The translations under genes and the position numbers were made by a program. This document shows, one piece after another, positions 9,703 through 19,260 of a DNA stretch of 64,000 nucleotides. The notes below the pieces were generated by a model. It had not been told where the DNA came from and did no database searches. It saw nothing but the letters and a program-made list of their open reading frames with translations. Origin of the DNA: Rhynchopus sp. YZ270_cl-10 (Eukaryota > Euglenozoa > Diplonemea > Diplonemida > Diplonemidae); NCBI GenBank assembly GCA_964035575.1, contig OZ037909.1, positions 434,001-498,000 on the forward strand, read 5' to 3'. Every line of letters starts with the position of its first letter. The first letter of the stretch is position 1.

Positions 9703-12700
9703 TCAGAGCCCAAGCTTCTTCTTCTGCTTGTCAGCCTCCTTCTGAAGCTTCTTCACGGCACCCTTGCTCAATTCCTTTCCTTCAGCGTCGTGGGTGGGAA
9801 GGCCGTCGTCGTTGAACTTCGAGAATTTGTCGGTCTGGATCTTGAACATCTCCCTGCAAGGAAAAAAAATAATAGAATTTTTTATAAGATGACCCTAAAC
9901 CTCTCAAGTCACCTAAAGAATGGTTGATGCAGGCACCTCCGACTGACCTACGTCAGCCATCCGGATACAAAAAGGTTTATTAATAGCCGTAAAATTATTT
10001 CCTCAAGCCAAAATCCTTCTAGGAGCGGAGTTTTAAGAATGCCATAATTGATGTCTGGAAATAATTGCAGTGGAGGTATTTTAGCCGGGTTTCCCACACA
10101 AAAAATAATTACCGTGTAATTATAGGAAATAATTACACGGTAATTATTTTTTGTGTGGGAAACCCGGCTAAAAAAAAAATCGCGATTTTTTTTCTTTTTT
10201 TCTTTTGTGAACACCCCGGGTTTGATACCTGTACCGCAGGCATTCCTCTGAGTCTAACGATTGATAATCAGAGCTCGGTTTGTTGTCAAAGACATCTTCC
10301 ACCATGCATTGAGGAGGGTAAGACAGTGGTCGCAGTTTGTACTTGATAGCATTACAACATTTAACTTCTCCACGGGGGTCTTGGGCCGTTCACTCGGTTA
10401 TACCTTGACCAGCGGAAGAGGCCTTTTTGGTCTCTAGAATATCCGGTATTCCCGAACGGAGGCACACTTTGTGTGTTACTACGACCTGGCAACTTCCAGC
10501 AGTAGGTTAAGTAATGCTTTCTTGTAAATTGTTGGATCATTTATCTCCTCAGTGCATGAATGCCCCACGTGACTGGACACTTTTGTGTTTGTCAAGTGGA
10601 CTGTCTGGTCACTTCTCAGTGACTGGCGGGTTGGCTGTGGTTGCCCTGTCACGACTTACCTGTGTACCTGTGTACCTGTGTACCTGTGTACCTGTGTACC
10701 TGTGTACCTGTGTACCTGTGTACCTGTGTACCTGTGTACCTGTGTACCTGTGTACCTGTGTACCTGTGTACCTGTGTACCTGTGTACCTGTGTACCTGTG
10801 TACCTGTGTACCTGTGTACCTGTGTACCTGTGTACCTGTGTACCTGTGTACCTGTGTACCTGTGTACCTGTGTACCTGTGTACCTGTGTACCTGTGTACC
10901 TGTGTACCTGTGTACCTGTGTACCTGGGTGACTGGGTACGTACCTGGGTAAATGTGACCAGGTGACCTGGTCAGACCTCTGACCAGCGCACCGTGACAGC
11001 ACAGGCTGCCGAAAACGGATTTTGGCTTTCGGAAATAATTTTACGGCAATTAAATATCAAATTCCATGCAATTATTTCACAGAAAATTGCACTCGGAGGT
11101 GTATTTTTCACTCGTTTTGTTAATTGCACTCGCTGCGCTCGTGCAATTAACCACTCGTGAAAAAAACACCTCCTCGTAGCAATTATGGTGAAATAATTGC
11201 ATAGTAATTAAATACTATAAAACATAATTCGCATTTTCCCCCCATTGGGTGCTCCAGGAGGCATCGACAGGTCGCTTGACCGATTTCCGAAAAAGCACCC
11301 CCCAGTCTTTTATTTTTTTACATACTGCGGGGGAAGCTTTTCAATAAGCTTCTTCAGACGGAGCTGCTCCTCCTGCTCTTCCTTGCGGGAGCGCCCTGTG
11401 GACTTTTCTGGGCCGGACTGGCGGAGGGTGATGGTACGGTTGAAGGTGAGTGGGGTGGTGACCTTGGTGTCGACAACGAAGTAGCCGAGACGTTCGAACT
11501 GGAAGACCTCTTCGGGCTTGGCACCTGAGAGGGAGGCTTCCACGAAGCATTTGAACTGCTGCTTGGAGTTGGGGTTGACCATGGAGAGGATCTTGGCGCG
11601 CTTCTCTTCGGCGGTTTCTGCGCGGCGTTCCTTTTCGGGTTCGTCGGCTGCGTCCTTCTCGTCGTCGTCGTCCTTCGCGTCTTCCTTGAAGAGCTGGTCA
11701 AACAGCACCGCATCGCACTCCACAGCAGTCGCCGCATGCACCCACCCAATGTGCCCCAGAACCTTCCTCGTCCCCGCCTCCTCATGTGTACAGAGCAGTT
11801 CCGTCACCCGGTCGCCCTCCTTCTTAAAGTCAGTAACCTTAATGATCTTCTGGCACGATCTCAGCATGACCTCCCCTCCCTTAGTGAGACGGTGGTAGTC
11901 TGCCGGGGGGTTCTCCATAAAATCGCCTCTGTCGATGTAGATGGTGTTCCCGAAGGTGATCTTGCGGGAGCCGAGCTCAGGGTTCTTAGGGTGGTTTGCT
12001 GTGTCGAAGGATTCGGTTTTGTCAGCAGGGTAGTCGGTGATGGTGACTTTGATGGGGTCGATTGCGGCAAAGCGTCTGTGGCAGTTTGTGTCCAAGTCTT
12101 CACGCACAATTTCCTCGAATTTCTCTTTCTCAACAAACGAGAAGTTGCGGGTAATCCCAACGGATTCGCAGAATTTGCGGATCGCGGCAGGGGGCACACC
12201 ACGTCTTCTCATTCCACAGAGAGTGGGCATACGGGGGTCGTTCCATCCATCCACAATTGCCTCATCCACAAGGGTCAACAGCTTTCTCTTCGACAGCACC
12301 GTTCCTGTCACGTTAAGGCGTGCAAACTCTGTCTGCACCGGTCTGTTCTTCGTTGCCTCCTTAGGCAGGTGGTCCAGGAACCAGTTGTAGAGCTCCCTAT
12401 GCGCGTCGAACTCGAGGGTGCAGAAAGAGTGGGTAATGCCTTCAATCAAATCCTCCTGTCCGTGCGCAAAGTCGTAGATGGGGTAAATGCACCATTTGTC
12501 GCCGGTGTGCGGGTGGGATTTATGCAGAATACGGTACATCCCGGGGTCGCGCATGTTGAGGTTGGTCGACTGCATGCCGCCTTCGACCTTGGCACGCAGG
12601 ATGTGGGTGCCTTCTTTGTGTTTGCCGTCCTTCATTTCGATGAAGATTTTCCTGTTTTCGGCAGGGGTGCGGGTACGGAAGCGGGAATCGGTACCGGGTT

Positions 12701-13412
12701 TGTCCAGAGTTCCGCGGTTAGCCTTGATCTCCTCCTTCGACTGAGAGTCGACGTATGCGTGCCCCTCATCGATCATGAAGAGCGCCCACTCGTAGAGCTG
12801 CTCAAAGTACCCCGACGCGTAGAATTTGTTCTCCCCCCAGTCGAAGCCAAGCCACTTCACGTCCTCCTGGATTGCGTCGATGTACTCCTGCTTCTCGCTG
12901 GTCGGGTTGGTGTCGTCGAAACGCAGATGGCACCTTCCTCCAAACTCCTTTGCAAGCCCGAAGTTGAGGCAGATCGACTTTGCGTGCCCGATGTGAAGGT
13001 AGCCATTAGGCTCTGGGGGGAAACGTGTCCGCACGATGTCTCCCTTGGGCCCTGCGGCACGGTGTCCTACACGGCCTCCCTTCTTGAGGTCCTCCTTGAT
13101 CAGGTCGCGGAGGAAGTTGGGAGGTCCGGAAGCGACAGGGGCAGGGGTGGCAGGGGCGGTGGCGGGCTTCTTGTTTTCGGGCTTCTTGTCGGCGGGTTTG
13201 TCAGTCTTGGCTGCCTTGGCAGGGGCGGTGGAGGAGGAGGAAGCAAAAGCCGCACGGTCCGAGGCACCGTAGCTCGCCATCCGCGCTGCCCACGTCGCAA
13301 CCTTCTGACTCCCCAGCAGCTTCGCGAACATCTCGGCGTCCTCCTTTCCTGGCTCGTATCCACTCAAATAAGGCTTTGTTTTAAGCTTTGCGTCAACGTC
13401 TTTTGAGGACAT
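9703..13412 (-). CDS. Glutaminyl-tRNA synthetase with a CysRS-type C-terminal tail
   Basis: GlnRS charges tRNA-Gln in the cytosol. Exons are 13412-11326 and 9853-9703, joined in phase 2 (donor GTATGT, acceptor CTTGCAG), giving 745 residues. Residues 1-60 resemble the GST-C-like/EF1B-type appendage common on protist synthetases ([15 protein letters not shown]). The class I core follows: [11 protein letters not shown] near residue 140, [25 protein letters not shown] near 373 (KMSKS equivalent), and the anticodon-binding beta-barrels ending FNRTITL. The second exon codes about 50 residues ([31 protein letters not shown]) that match the extreme C-terminus of eukaryotic cysteinyl-tRNA synthetase, including the preceding KLPPQ. 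Without splicing, the first exon would end six codons later at a stop. The 1,472-base intron carries a satellite and a perfect hairpin. ATG 13412 is chosen because 13424 is not an ATG. Confidence 0.92.
9881..9914. repeat. Dispersed hairpin motif, copy 1 (decayed)
   Basis: A copy of the TATAAGATGA...CCTAA..CCTCTC..GTCACC motif found also at 24191, 24795, 37868 and 40967. Here the hairpin's right arm is shortened. It lies in the GlnRS intron about 30 bases before the tail exon on the gene strand. Confidence 0.6.
10078..10173. repeat. Near-perfect 96-base palindrome
   Basis: Two arms of about 46 bases (TTTTAGCCGGGTTTCCCACA... and its complement) surround a 4-base centre. It lies in the GlnRS intron and would form an uninterrupted hairpin or cruciform. 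Its structure is that of a fold-back MITE with no interior. Confidence 0.9.
10213..10262 (-). repeat. Fragment related to the 16708 and 35463 repeat cargo
   Basis: On the minus strand this stretch matches the 5' part of the structured repeat copies at 16708 and 35463: GACTCAGAGGAATGCCTGC, a short loop, then CAGGTATCAAAC. The small CCTG/CAGG hairpin is kept. The similarity stops after about 45 bases, so this is a fragment. The sequence from 10263 to 10656 shows nothing else I recognise. Confidence 0.6.
10659..10927. repeat. 8-bp satellite (CCTGTGTA), about 33 copies
   Basis: A homogeneous tandem array inside the GlnRS intron. On the gene strand the unit is ACAGGTAC, which contains both an acceptor-like ACAG and a donor-like GTAC at a CAG/GTAC junction. 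The flanks decay into single variant units (ACCTGGGTGACTGGGTACGT). Confidence 0.97.
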
Positions 13413-13533
13413 TTGGAGTCGCAAAAAAAAAAAAATGCGGTTTCTTTTCTAAATAAATGTTGGAGTGGGAGGGAGGGGTTGGCCGGGGGGTCTGGAAAAA
13501 AAAACTTCAAAATTCTGAATCGCTTTCTATTTC

Positions 13534-13543
13534 GGGGGGGGGG
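13534..13543. repeat. G-run bordering the inverted-repeat element block
   Basis: Ten consecutive G followed by TA and the left terminus of the 13544 element. Similar runs sit at 15776-15791 and 20090-20103, always next to an element end. Confidence 0.8.
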
Positions 13544-14732
13544 TAGGGGATATCAAAGGGGTGTCACATTTGACGTTTTTCAAATTAGTGAAAACCGCCT
13601 ATCAGAAAGTGCCAAAACCGCCTCCAACCACCCCACACCCCCCAGAAAACCTGTTCTTGCCCCGAAACTACCCATAGGGGGGTCTTCTGGGCCGTAAAAT
13701 GCAATTCTAAAAAAGTGGTCACACTTCTGTACCTGGGCACCCCCACAGAACCCCCTTCAGAATACGAGAAAATAAAGTTCGACAACGCCACGGTCGGAGA
13801 GGGTTGGAAAGCAGGCTGAGGCACACGCGACGCTTGTGCTGGTGTTCTTCGGGGGAGAACTGTGCAGAAAGCGCCGGGGCGGCATCCTGCATGGCTGCAC
13901 AGAGGTTGAAGAGAAGGGCGGGTCTAGGGGTGCGACTCCACTGTTTATAGGTGGGAACCATTGTCGTAATAACCTCTTACGGCATTTTTGGCCATTTCCA
14001 GGCCACCTCCGGTCGGAAAACCCCCCAGAAATGGGTCAGAAACACCCTGTGACCCGAAAATTCATGATTAGGGCGACCCAGAATATGCTAAAATGCGAAA
14101 AAATAGTGAAAAAGTGGCATTTTGACGGTTTTGGCCATGTTGGGTAAAATGGCCATTTTTGGTGAAAAAAATAAAAAAAACAGCAAAATTTCGACATCAT
14201 GACAGCTGCTTGGGCACAAAACTGCCCCAAAAATGTCCTGTGAGTCTATTCCGACCTGTTTTGGACACTTTAGGTACTTTTTTTGGCCGTTTTTTGGTGT
14301 TTTTGTGGTGAAAAACGTCCTATGATAGCCTATACTAATCGCAAGACACCGTTTGTCCCTTCTGGACCAATATGTGGGCCAAAAAATGGGAGAAACCCCC
14401 CGAAAAAGCACTCCGGGAGCCCAGATAGTTCCAAATTTCCCCGCCAACTCACAAAACCACCTCAAAAACATGCCAGGAAAACATTTTTAAAAACTATAGG
14501 GAGTCACACCCCCTATGGGGAGGGGTGCCCAGGTACAGAAGTGTGACCACTTTTTTAGAATTGCATTTTACGGCCCAGAAGACCCCCCTATGGGGAGTTT
14601 CGGGGCAGGAACAGGTTTTCTGGGGGGTGTGGGGTGGTTGGAGGCGGTTTTGGCACTTTCTGATAGGCGGTTTTTACTTATTTTGAAAAACGTCAAATGT
14701 GACACTTTTAAATAGGCCTTTGATATCCCCTA
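13544..14732. mobile_element. Non-autonomous TIR element 1 (1.2 kb, ~200-bp inverted ends)
   Basis: The left arm (13544-about 13745) recurs as a reverse complement at the right (about 14515-14732), nearly base for base apart from a small indel near the tip. The tips read TAGGGGATATC and GATATCCCCTA. The interior has no transposase. A GC-rich segment at 13780-13930 stands out from its AT-rich surroundings and, on the minus strand, reads like host coding sequence (NLCAAMQDAAPALSAQF), so it may be a captured gene fragment. The rest is a diverged relative of the arm sequence of the 15792 element, sharing the core CCCAGAATA...AAAATAGTGAAAAA. The right tip shares its TA with the left tip of the next element. 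Confidence 0.8.
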
Positions 14733-14952
14733 GGCATACATGGTAAGCGAATAAAAAATTCGCTTTATTCGCTTTTGGTTCGCTTTTTTATTCGCTTTAT
14801 TCGCCGGCGAATAAAGCGAATAAAGCGAACAAAAAGCGAACGAAAAAGCGAACAAAAAGCGAATAAAAAGCAACGTATTTTTTGTCAAGTCTAGTGTGTC
14901 GAGTCTAGTCCCCTGAGATCCCCCAATACCCGCAACGACGCCAAAATAAGGC

Positions 14953-15131
14953 TACTGTACTGTACTGTACTGTACTGTACTGTACTGTACTGTACTGTAC
15001 TGTACTGTACTGTACTGTACTGTACTGTACTGTACTGTACTGTACTGTACTGTACTGTACTGTACTGTACTGTACTGTACTGTACTGTACTGTACTGTAC
15101 TGTACTGTACTGTACTGTACTGTACTGTACT
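14953..15131. repeat. 5-bp satellite (GTACT), about 36 copies
   Basis: A uniform pentamer array. In the reverse orientation the unit is ACAGT, the shortest member of the ACAGT / ACAGTAC / ACAGTATAC series in this window. Confidence 0.97.
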
Positions 15132-15140
15132 CCCAATCCC

Positions 15141-15529
15141 CTGTGTATACTGTGTATACTGTGTATACTGTGTATACTGTGTATACTGTGTATACTGTGT
15201 ATACTGTGTATACTGTGTATACTGTGTATACTGTGTATACTGTGTATACTGTGTATACTGTGTATACTGTGTATACTGTGTATACTGTGTATACTGTGTA
15301 TACTGTGTATACTGTGTATACTGTGTATACTGTGTATACTGTGTATACTGTGTATACTGTGTATACTGTGTATACTGTGTATACTGTGTATACTGTGTAT
15401 ACTGTGTATACTGTGTATACTGTGTATACTGTGTATACTGTGTATACTGTGTATACTGTGTATACTGTGTATACTGTGTATACTGTGTATACTGTGTATA
15501 CTGTGTATACTGTGTATACTGTGTATACT
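15141..15529. repeat. 9-bp satellite (TGTATACTG), about 43 copies
   Basis: The reverse complement of the ACAGTATAC unit that forms the array at 631-1269, 14 kb away. Only ten bases separate it from the 5-bp satellite. Confidence 0.97.
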
Positions 15530-15775
15530 CAGTACTCAGCTCCCACTTGCTCTCAGTAAGCTCTCACAGCCTGTTACGTGTCCCACGGAGACGATCATAG
15601 ATCACCCAAAGGCGAATAAAAGGCGAATAAAGCGAATAAAAAAGCGAACCAAAAGCGAATAAAGCGAATAAAGCGAATAAAAAAGCGAACCAAAAGCGAA
15701 TAAAGCGAATTTTTTATTCGCTTTTTTGGAAAAGCGAAGAAAGCGAATTTTTTGTTCGCTTACCATGTATGCCTA

Positions 15776-15791
15776 GGGGGGGGGGGGGGGG
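15776..15791. repeat. G-run between TIR elements 2 and 3
   Basis: Sixteen consecutive G, flanked by the right end of element 2 (CCTA) and the left end of element 3 (TAGGGG). Confidence 0.9.
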
Positions 15792-16707
15792 TAGGGGATA
15801 CGACTCCAGCCATTTTGGCTGGGACCAAACGCACGGAAAATTCATTTGGCATTATCTGGCCATCTCCAAGGCAACTGCGGGTGAAAAACACCCTCAGAGT
15901 GGGTCACAGGGGGCCTGTGGGTCGAAAAACGACCCAGAAGCCACCCCAGAATACAAAAAAATGGAAAAAAAATAGTGAAAAAACGGCTTTTTTCACGTTT
16001 TGGCCACTTTGGGCAAAATAGCGATTTTTCGAGAAAAAAATCAAAAACCGGGATATTTTTTGACATCACAAAGCCTCCTTTGGCACAAATATACCCCAAA
16101 AGTGGCCTGTGAGTCCATTCCAACCTGTTTTGGACATATTTGACACTTTTGGAAGTGTTTTTTTGGTGTTTTTAGGTCAAAAAAATGCCCAAGACGTCCC
16201 CAAGACATCCCCAAGACACTTTGCACACCCCCTGTTACGGTCATATTTTTTTCGTTTTTTTGCCTGAAACCCCCAAAATACCCCTCCCGGACCCCACATA
16301 GTCCCGAATATCCATCACACACCCACTCAGAGTGAGTAGAAGCACCCCAAAAAAAATATTTTTTAAACACGGGTTGCCGACGATCGTAGTACGAAATTTT
16401 ACGATCGTAAAATTTTACGATCGTTACGATCGTAAAATTTCGTAAAATTTCGTAAAATTTCGTACTACGAAATTTTACGATCGTAAACGATCGTAGTACG
16501 ATCGTAGACGAAATTTTACGAAATTTTACGATCGTAGTACGTTTGCCAAACGAAATAACGAATATCGCTTGAAAGTACCGTTCGATATTCCTTGCATGGT
16601 GTGCATGAAGCACACACAAGGTATATCAAACGATAATCAATCAGATAAAACGTTACATCATTGGAAAATTGTTGGCACCGCCGCCCTGTCTTCGTATTTA
16701 TTACGTC

Positions 16708-17468
16708 GACAGGCCAAACAACGTTGGGCTCAGAAGAAGCAGTGCTAGACAGTCACTGGGGATCAACATGAGAACCAACTCCCAACAACACAGGCTACCG
16801 AAGTAGCAGGTGGGGTGTTGCGGGTGTTTGGGGTGAAAGAAAATCGATTTTGGTAAGTTACAGCAGAAAATTCTTAAGTTTGCAATAGCGAGAAGGGTTA
16901 CATTGCTCTTGCGAGCTGTGAACCGGTAAGGTTGAGAAGGGTGACACGGCATACAAGTACAAGTACAAGTAAGACGTACCTTCTGCAAAGGCTGAATTCG
17001 CAATTCTAAGGGATATGAATTCAGCCCCCACTGTTTTTTTGAGATGATCATTCCATGGTATACTAGGCGTTCCCGAAGAATGAATCACCCCCTCCTCGTT
17101 CATGCAAACTCAAGAAAATTCTGAAGTAACTACAACCTGGCGTGCGGGTACAGATGCATTGCTTTGTTCTTTCCTCAAAGTCATGTGTGATCTCTCGGGT
17201 CTGTACTAAAGTCAGTGTTTAGATAAGCATCCACTTGACTCGTTCTAACAACCGTTGAAATCTAGAACAAAACAACACACTGCCCCTTCTCACACCAAGC
17301 CGCCATGCTTCAAGAGCATGCCCTGGGCAAAAATTACTGTGACAAAAATTAGTATTCTGGGGGAACGCAATATTTTCTTGTGTCTAGTCCTCCGCAAGCA
17401 GAGGACAGACTTTCCGGATCCCGAAGTCGAATTTCTTGCACTAGCTATGCTCCCTGGGTTAAATGGCT
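16708..17468 (+). ncRNA. Candidate structured RNA, copy 1 (cargo of TIR element 3)
   Basis: This segment is homologous to 35463-36084 inside an unrelated TIR element; identity is high at the two ends and low in the middle. Predicted 5' domain: GTTGG (16723) pairs with CCAAC (16775), CTCA (16729) with TGAG (16769), enclosing hairpin CAGTG/CACTG (16740-16758); then GCTAC-CGAA-GTAGC (16794-16807). 3' domain: GTCCTC/GAGGAC (17387-17406) with loop CGCAAGCA, then GACTTT/GAAGTC (17408-17428). Several stems keep pairing while their bases differ from copy 2. The U-G pair in the last hairpin favours the plus strand as the RNA. I do not recognise a known RNA class and see no promoter. Confidence 0.4.
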
Positions 17469-17887
17469 ATAGCAGTGACTGACTAAGAGTTTCATAATAA
17501 TTAGGGTGGTCTATGGGGTGGGTTAATGGAAAAGTTGGTATATAAACCCGACTTTTACGATCGCCACCTGGTTTTGAAATAATTGCACCAGCTCTTCCGT
17601 CGGCACTGCTTCGTTGTCACGATGAAGGGTCGTCGGTTCGGGTACCTGTTAAGAGAAATTGAATGTAAAAGTAGAGACCACAACAAAAAAACAAACAAAC
17701 AAACAAGAAGCCGCCCCGTACCCCTTAAACGTAAAAGTGACATTTTTGTTGACAAAAAATAGTAACTCTGATAGGTAAGTAAAAGGGAAAAAAAGGTTTT
17801 TTCGTTGATTGCACAATTACCCTGTTGGAGGGGTGATTGGCGACCGTATCTGAGGAACTATTTCTCCTTTAAGCTACGCTTTAGGTA

Positions 17888-18522
17888 TAATGTGGCTCAG
17901 TCCATAAACCCACCCCCCTAAAAGGTAACCTTTTAAATTTTTTTCACATTAGATAACTTCCACTCGGACTTTTTGCTCGATTTTTGCTCCTTTGAACTCA
18001 GAATAACGTTTCTGAGGTCACAGGAGCAAAAATCGAGCAAAAAGTCCGAGTAGAAGATAGATGAATTAACGTCGAGAGGTAAAAAACTAATTGGGAATTG
18101 GGTTTTGCGTTAGTTTCGTAGGTAAACCGTTTCCCGAACAATATTTTTCATTATTTGTGACACTTCTGAGCATCTTCTGGTGGAAACCACCTCCAGAATA
18201 GGCCTGGGGCACCTTGTGGGGTGAAATTTCACCAGTTGTCCACCCCAGAATACGAAAAAATGCAAAAAAATAGTGAAAAAGTAGCTTTTCGCAGCCCACT
18301 CAAAACCCAATGCCCAATTAGTTTTTTTACCTCTCGACGTTAATTCATCTATCTTCTACTCGGACTTTTTGCTCGATTTTTGCTCCTGTGACCTCAGAAA
18401 CGTTATTCTGAGTTCAAAGGAGCAAAAATCGAGCAAAAAGTCCGAGTGGAAGTTATCTAATGTGAAAAAAAATTCAAAAGGTTACCTTTTAGGGGGGTGG
18501 GTTTATGGACTGAGCCATATTA
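17888..18522. mobile_element. Nested TIR element inside element 3 (635 bp, ~220-bp arms)
   Basis: Tips: TAATGTGGCTCAGTCC and GGACTGAGCCATATTA. Each arm contains a second palindrome (ACTCGGACTTTTTGCTCG ... its complement), so each arm is itself a hairpin. The centre (18110-18300) carries the same module, CCCCAGAATAC...AAATAGTGAAAAA, found in elements 1 and 3. No coding capacity. Confidence 0.75.
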
Positions 18523-18769
18523 AAAAAAAAAAAAAATAGCTAAAAAATAGCGGACATGTCGAAAAGGGAGAAAACCGGGGGGTTAAAAACATACCTTGCA
18601 CTCGGCCCGCTCTCCAGGTACAAAGAACATCACTGCACGACAAACCACTATTACAATAGAAAATAACTATTTTTTACCGAACAGAAAGGTCGTTTTATTG
18701 ATGAGTGTTTTCTGAGTGCACACTCAGTGGGGACAAAATGCAACACTTCAAGGCATGCAATACTCCAAG

Positions 18770-19260
18770 GAATTTGCTAAGGAAAAGTCGATATTGTGGG
18801 CCCCTGTAGTAGTGCATATAGTTTACCCCCAGATCGTCAAAACACCCGATTTTTGCGTTTTTTTGCACTTTTTGGTGCCCAAAAACCCAACTCAGGGGTC
18901 GAAATTTTCCCGAAAAAAAAAAATTTTTTTTTTGAGATTTTTTGATTTTTTGACAAGGCGCTGGCCCATACAAAATGCACTGGTGGTACAGAAAATGACT
19001 GGGGAATTAACTCTAGATGCTCAAAATAGCCCAATTCTTGCTTTTTTTGACTTTTTGGTCCCAGAAGGGGACCTAGGGTGTAGTGAGCAGGCCTCAAAAA
19101 CACTTGTGAAAAAAATTTTTGATGTTTTTTAAGGTTCAAATCGACTTGTCTTTTTGGTTAAAACCACGAAATTTCGGGTTCGCAAAACCGCGTTTTAGAC
19201 CCCCACAGATGCTCAAAAGTGCCAAATTTTGCTTTTAATGGCCTCAAATCGTCGAAATTA
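18770..19260. repeat. Degenerate tandem repeat, unit about 185 bp, three copies
   Basis: Three diverged units can be lined up on the segment CAGATGCTCAAAA.TGCC followed by a T-rich run and GGTCCC or GGTGCCC, starting near 18830, 19010 and 19205. The open frames here are by-products. It lies in the interior of TIR element 3. Confidence 0.5.

Larger units (their letters stand above)
14731..15775. mobile_element. Non-autonomous TIR element 2 (1.05 kb) holding two satellites
   Basis: The tips are TAGGCATACATGGTAAGCGA and its exact complement. Each arm of about 150 bases is built of GCGAATAAA-type units in both orientations, so the arms are internally palindromic. The interior carries a 5-bp satellite and a 9-bp satellite. 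No coding sequence is seen. It touches element 1 on its left at a shared TA and is followed on the right by sixteen G and element 3. Confidence 0.8.

Noticed and set aside
9703-9853. An independent CysRS gene fragment (pseudogene)
   Set aside because: Its acceptor is in exact phase with the GlnRS donor at 11326, its frame is intact to the stop, and no other CysRS sequence is nearby, so it is better explained as the GlnRS tail exon.
11736-13406. Plus-strand frame of 556 codons opposite GlnRS
   Set aside because: It is a shadow of the GC-rich GlnRS coding strand; the residues show no domain, while the minus strand has all class I synthetase motifs.
631-15529. CRISPR-like arrays
   Set aside because: The repeats are direct tandem arrays with no spacers, in a eukaryotic genome.
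15842-16619. Minus-strand frames of 93 and 192 codons, repeated at 19517-19861
   Set aside because: They lie in the inverted arms of a TIR element; identity between copies reflects the repeat, and the predicted peptide has no recognisable domain.
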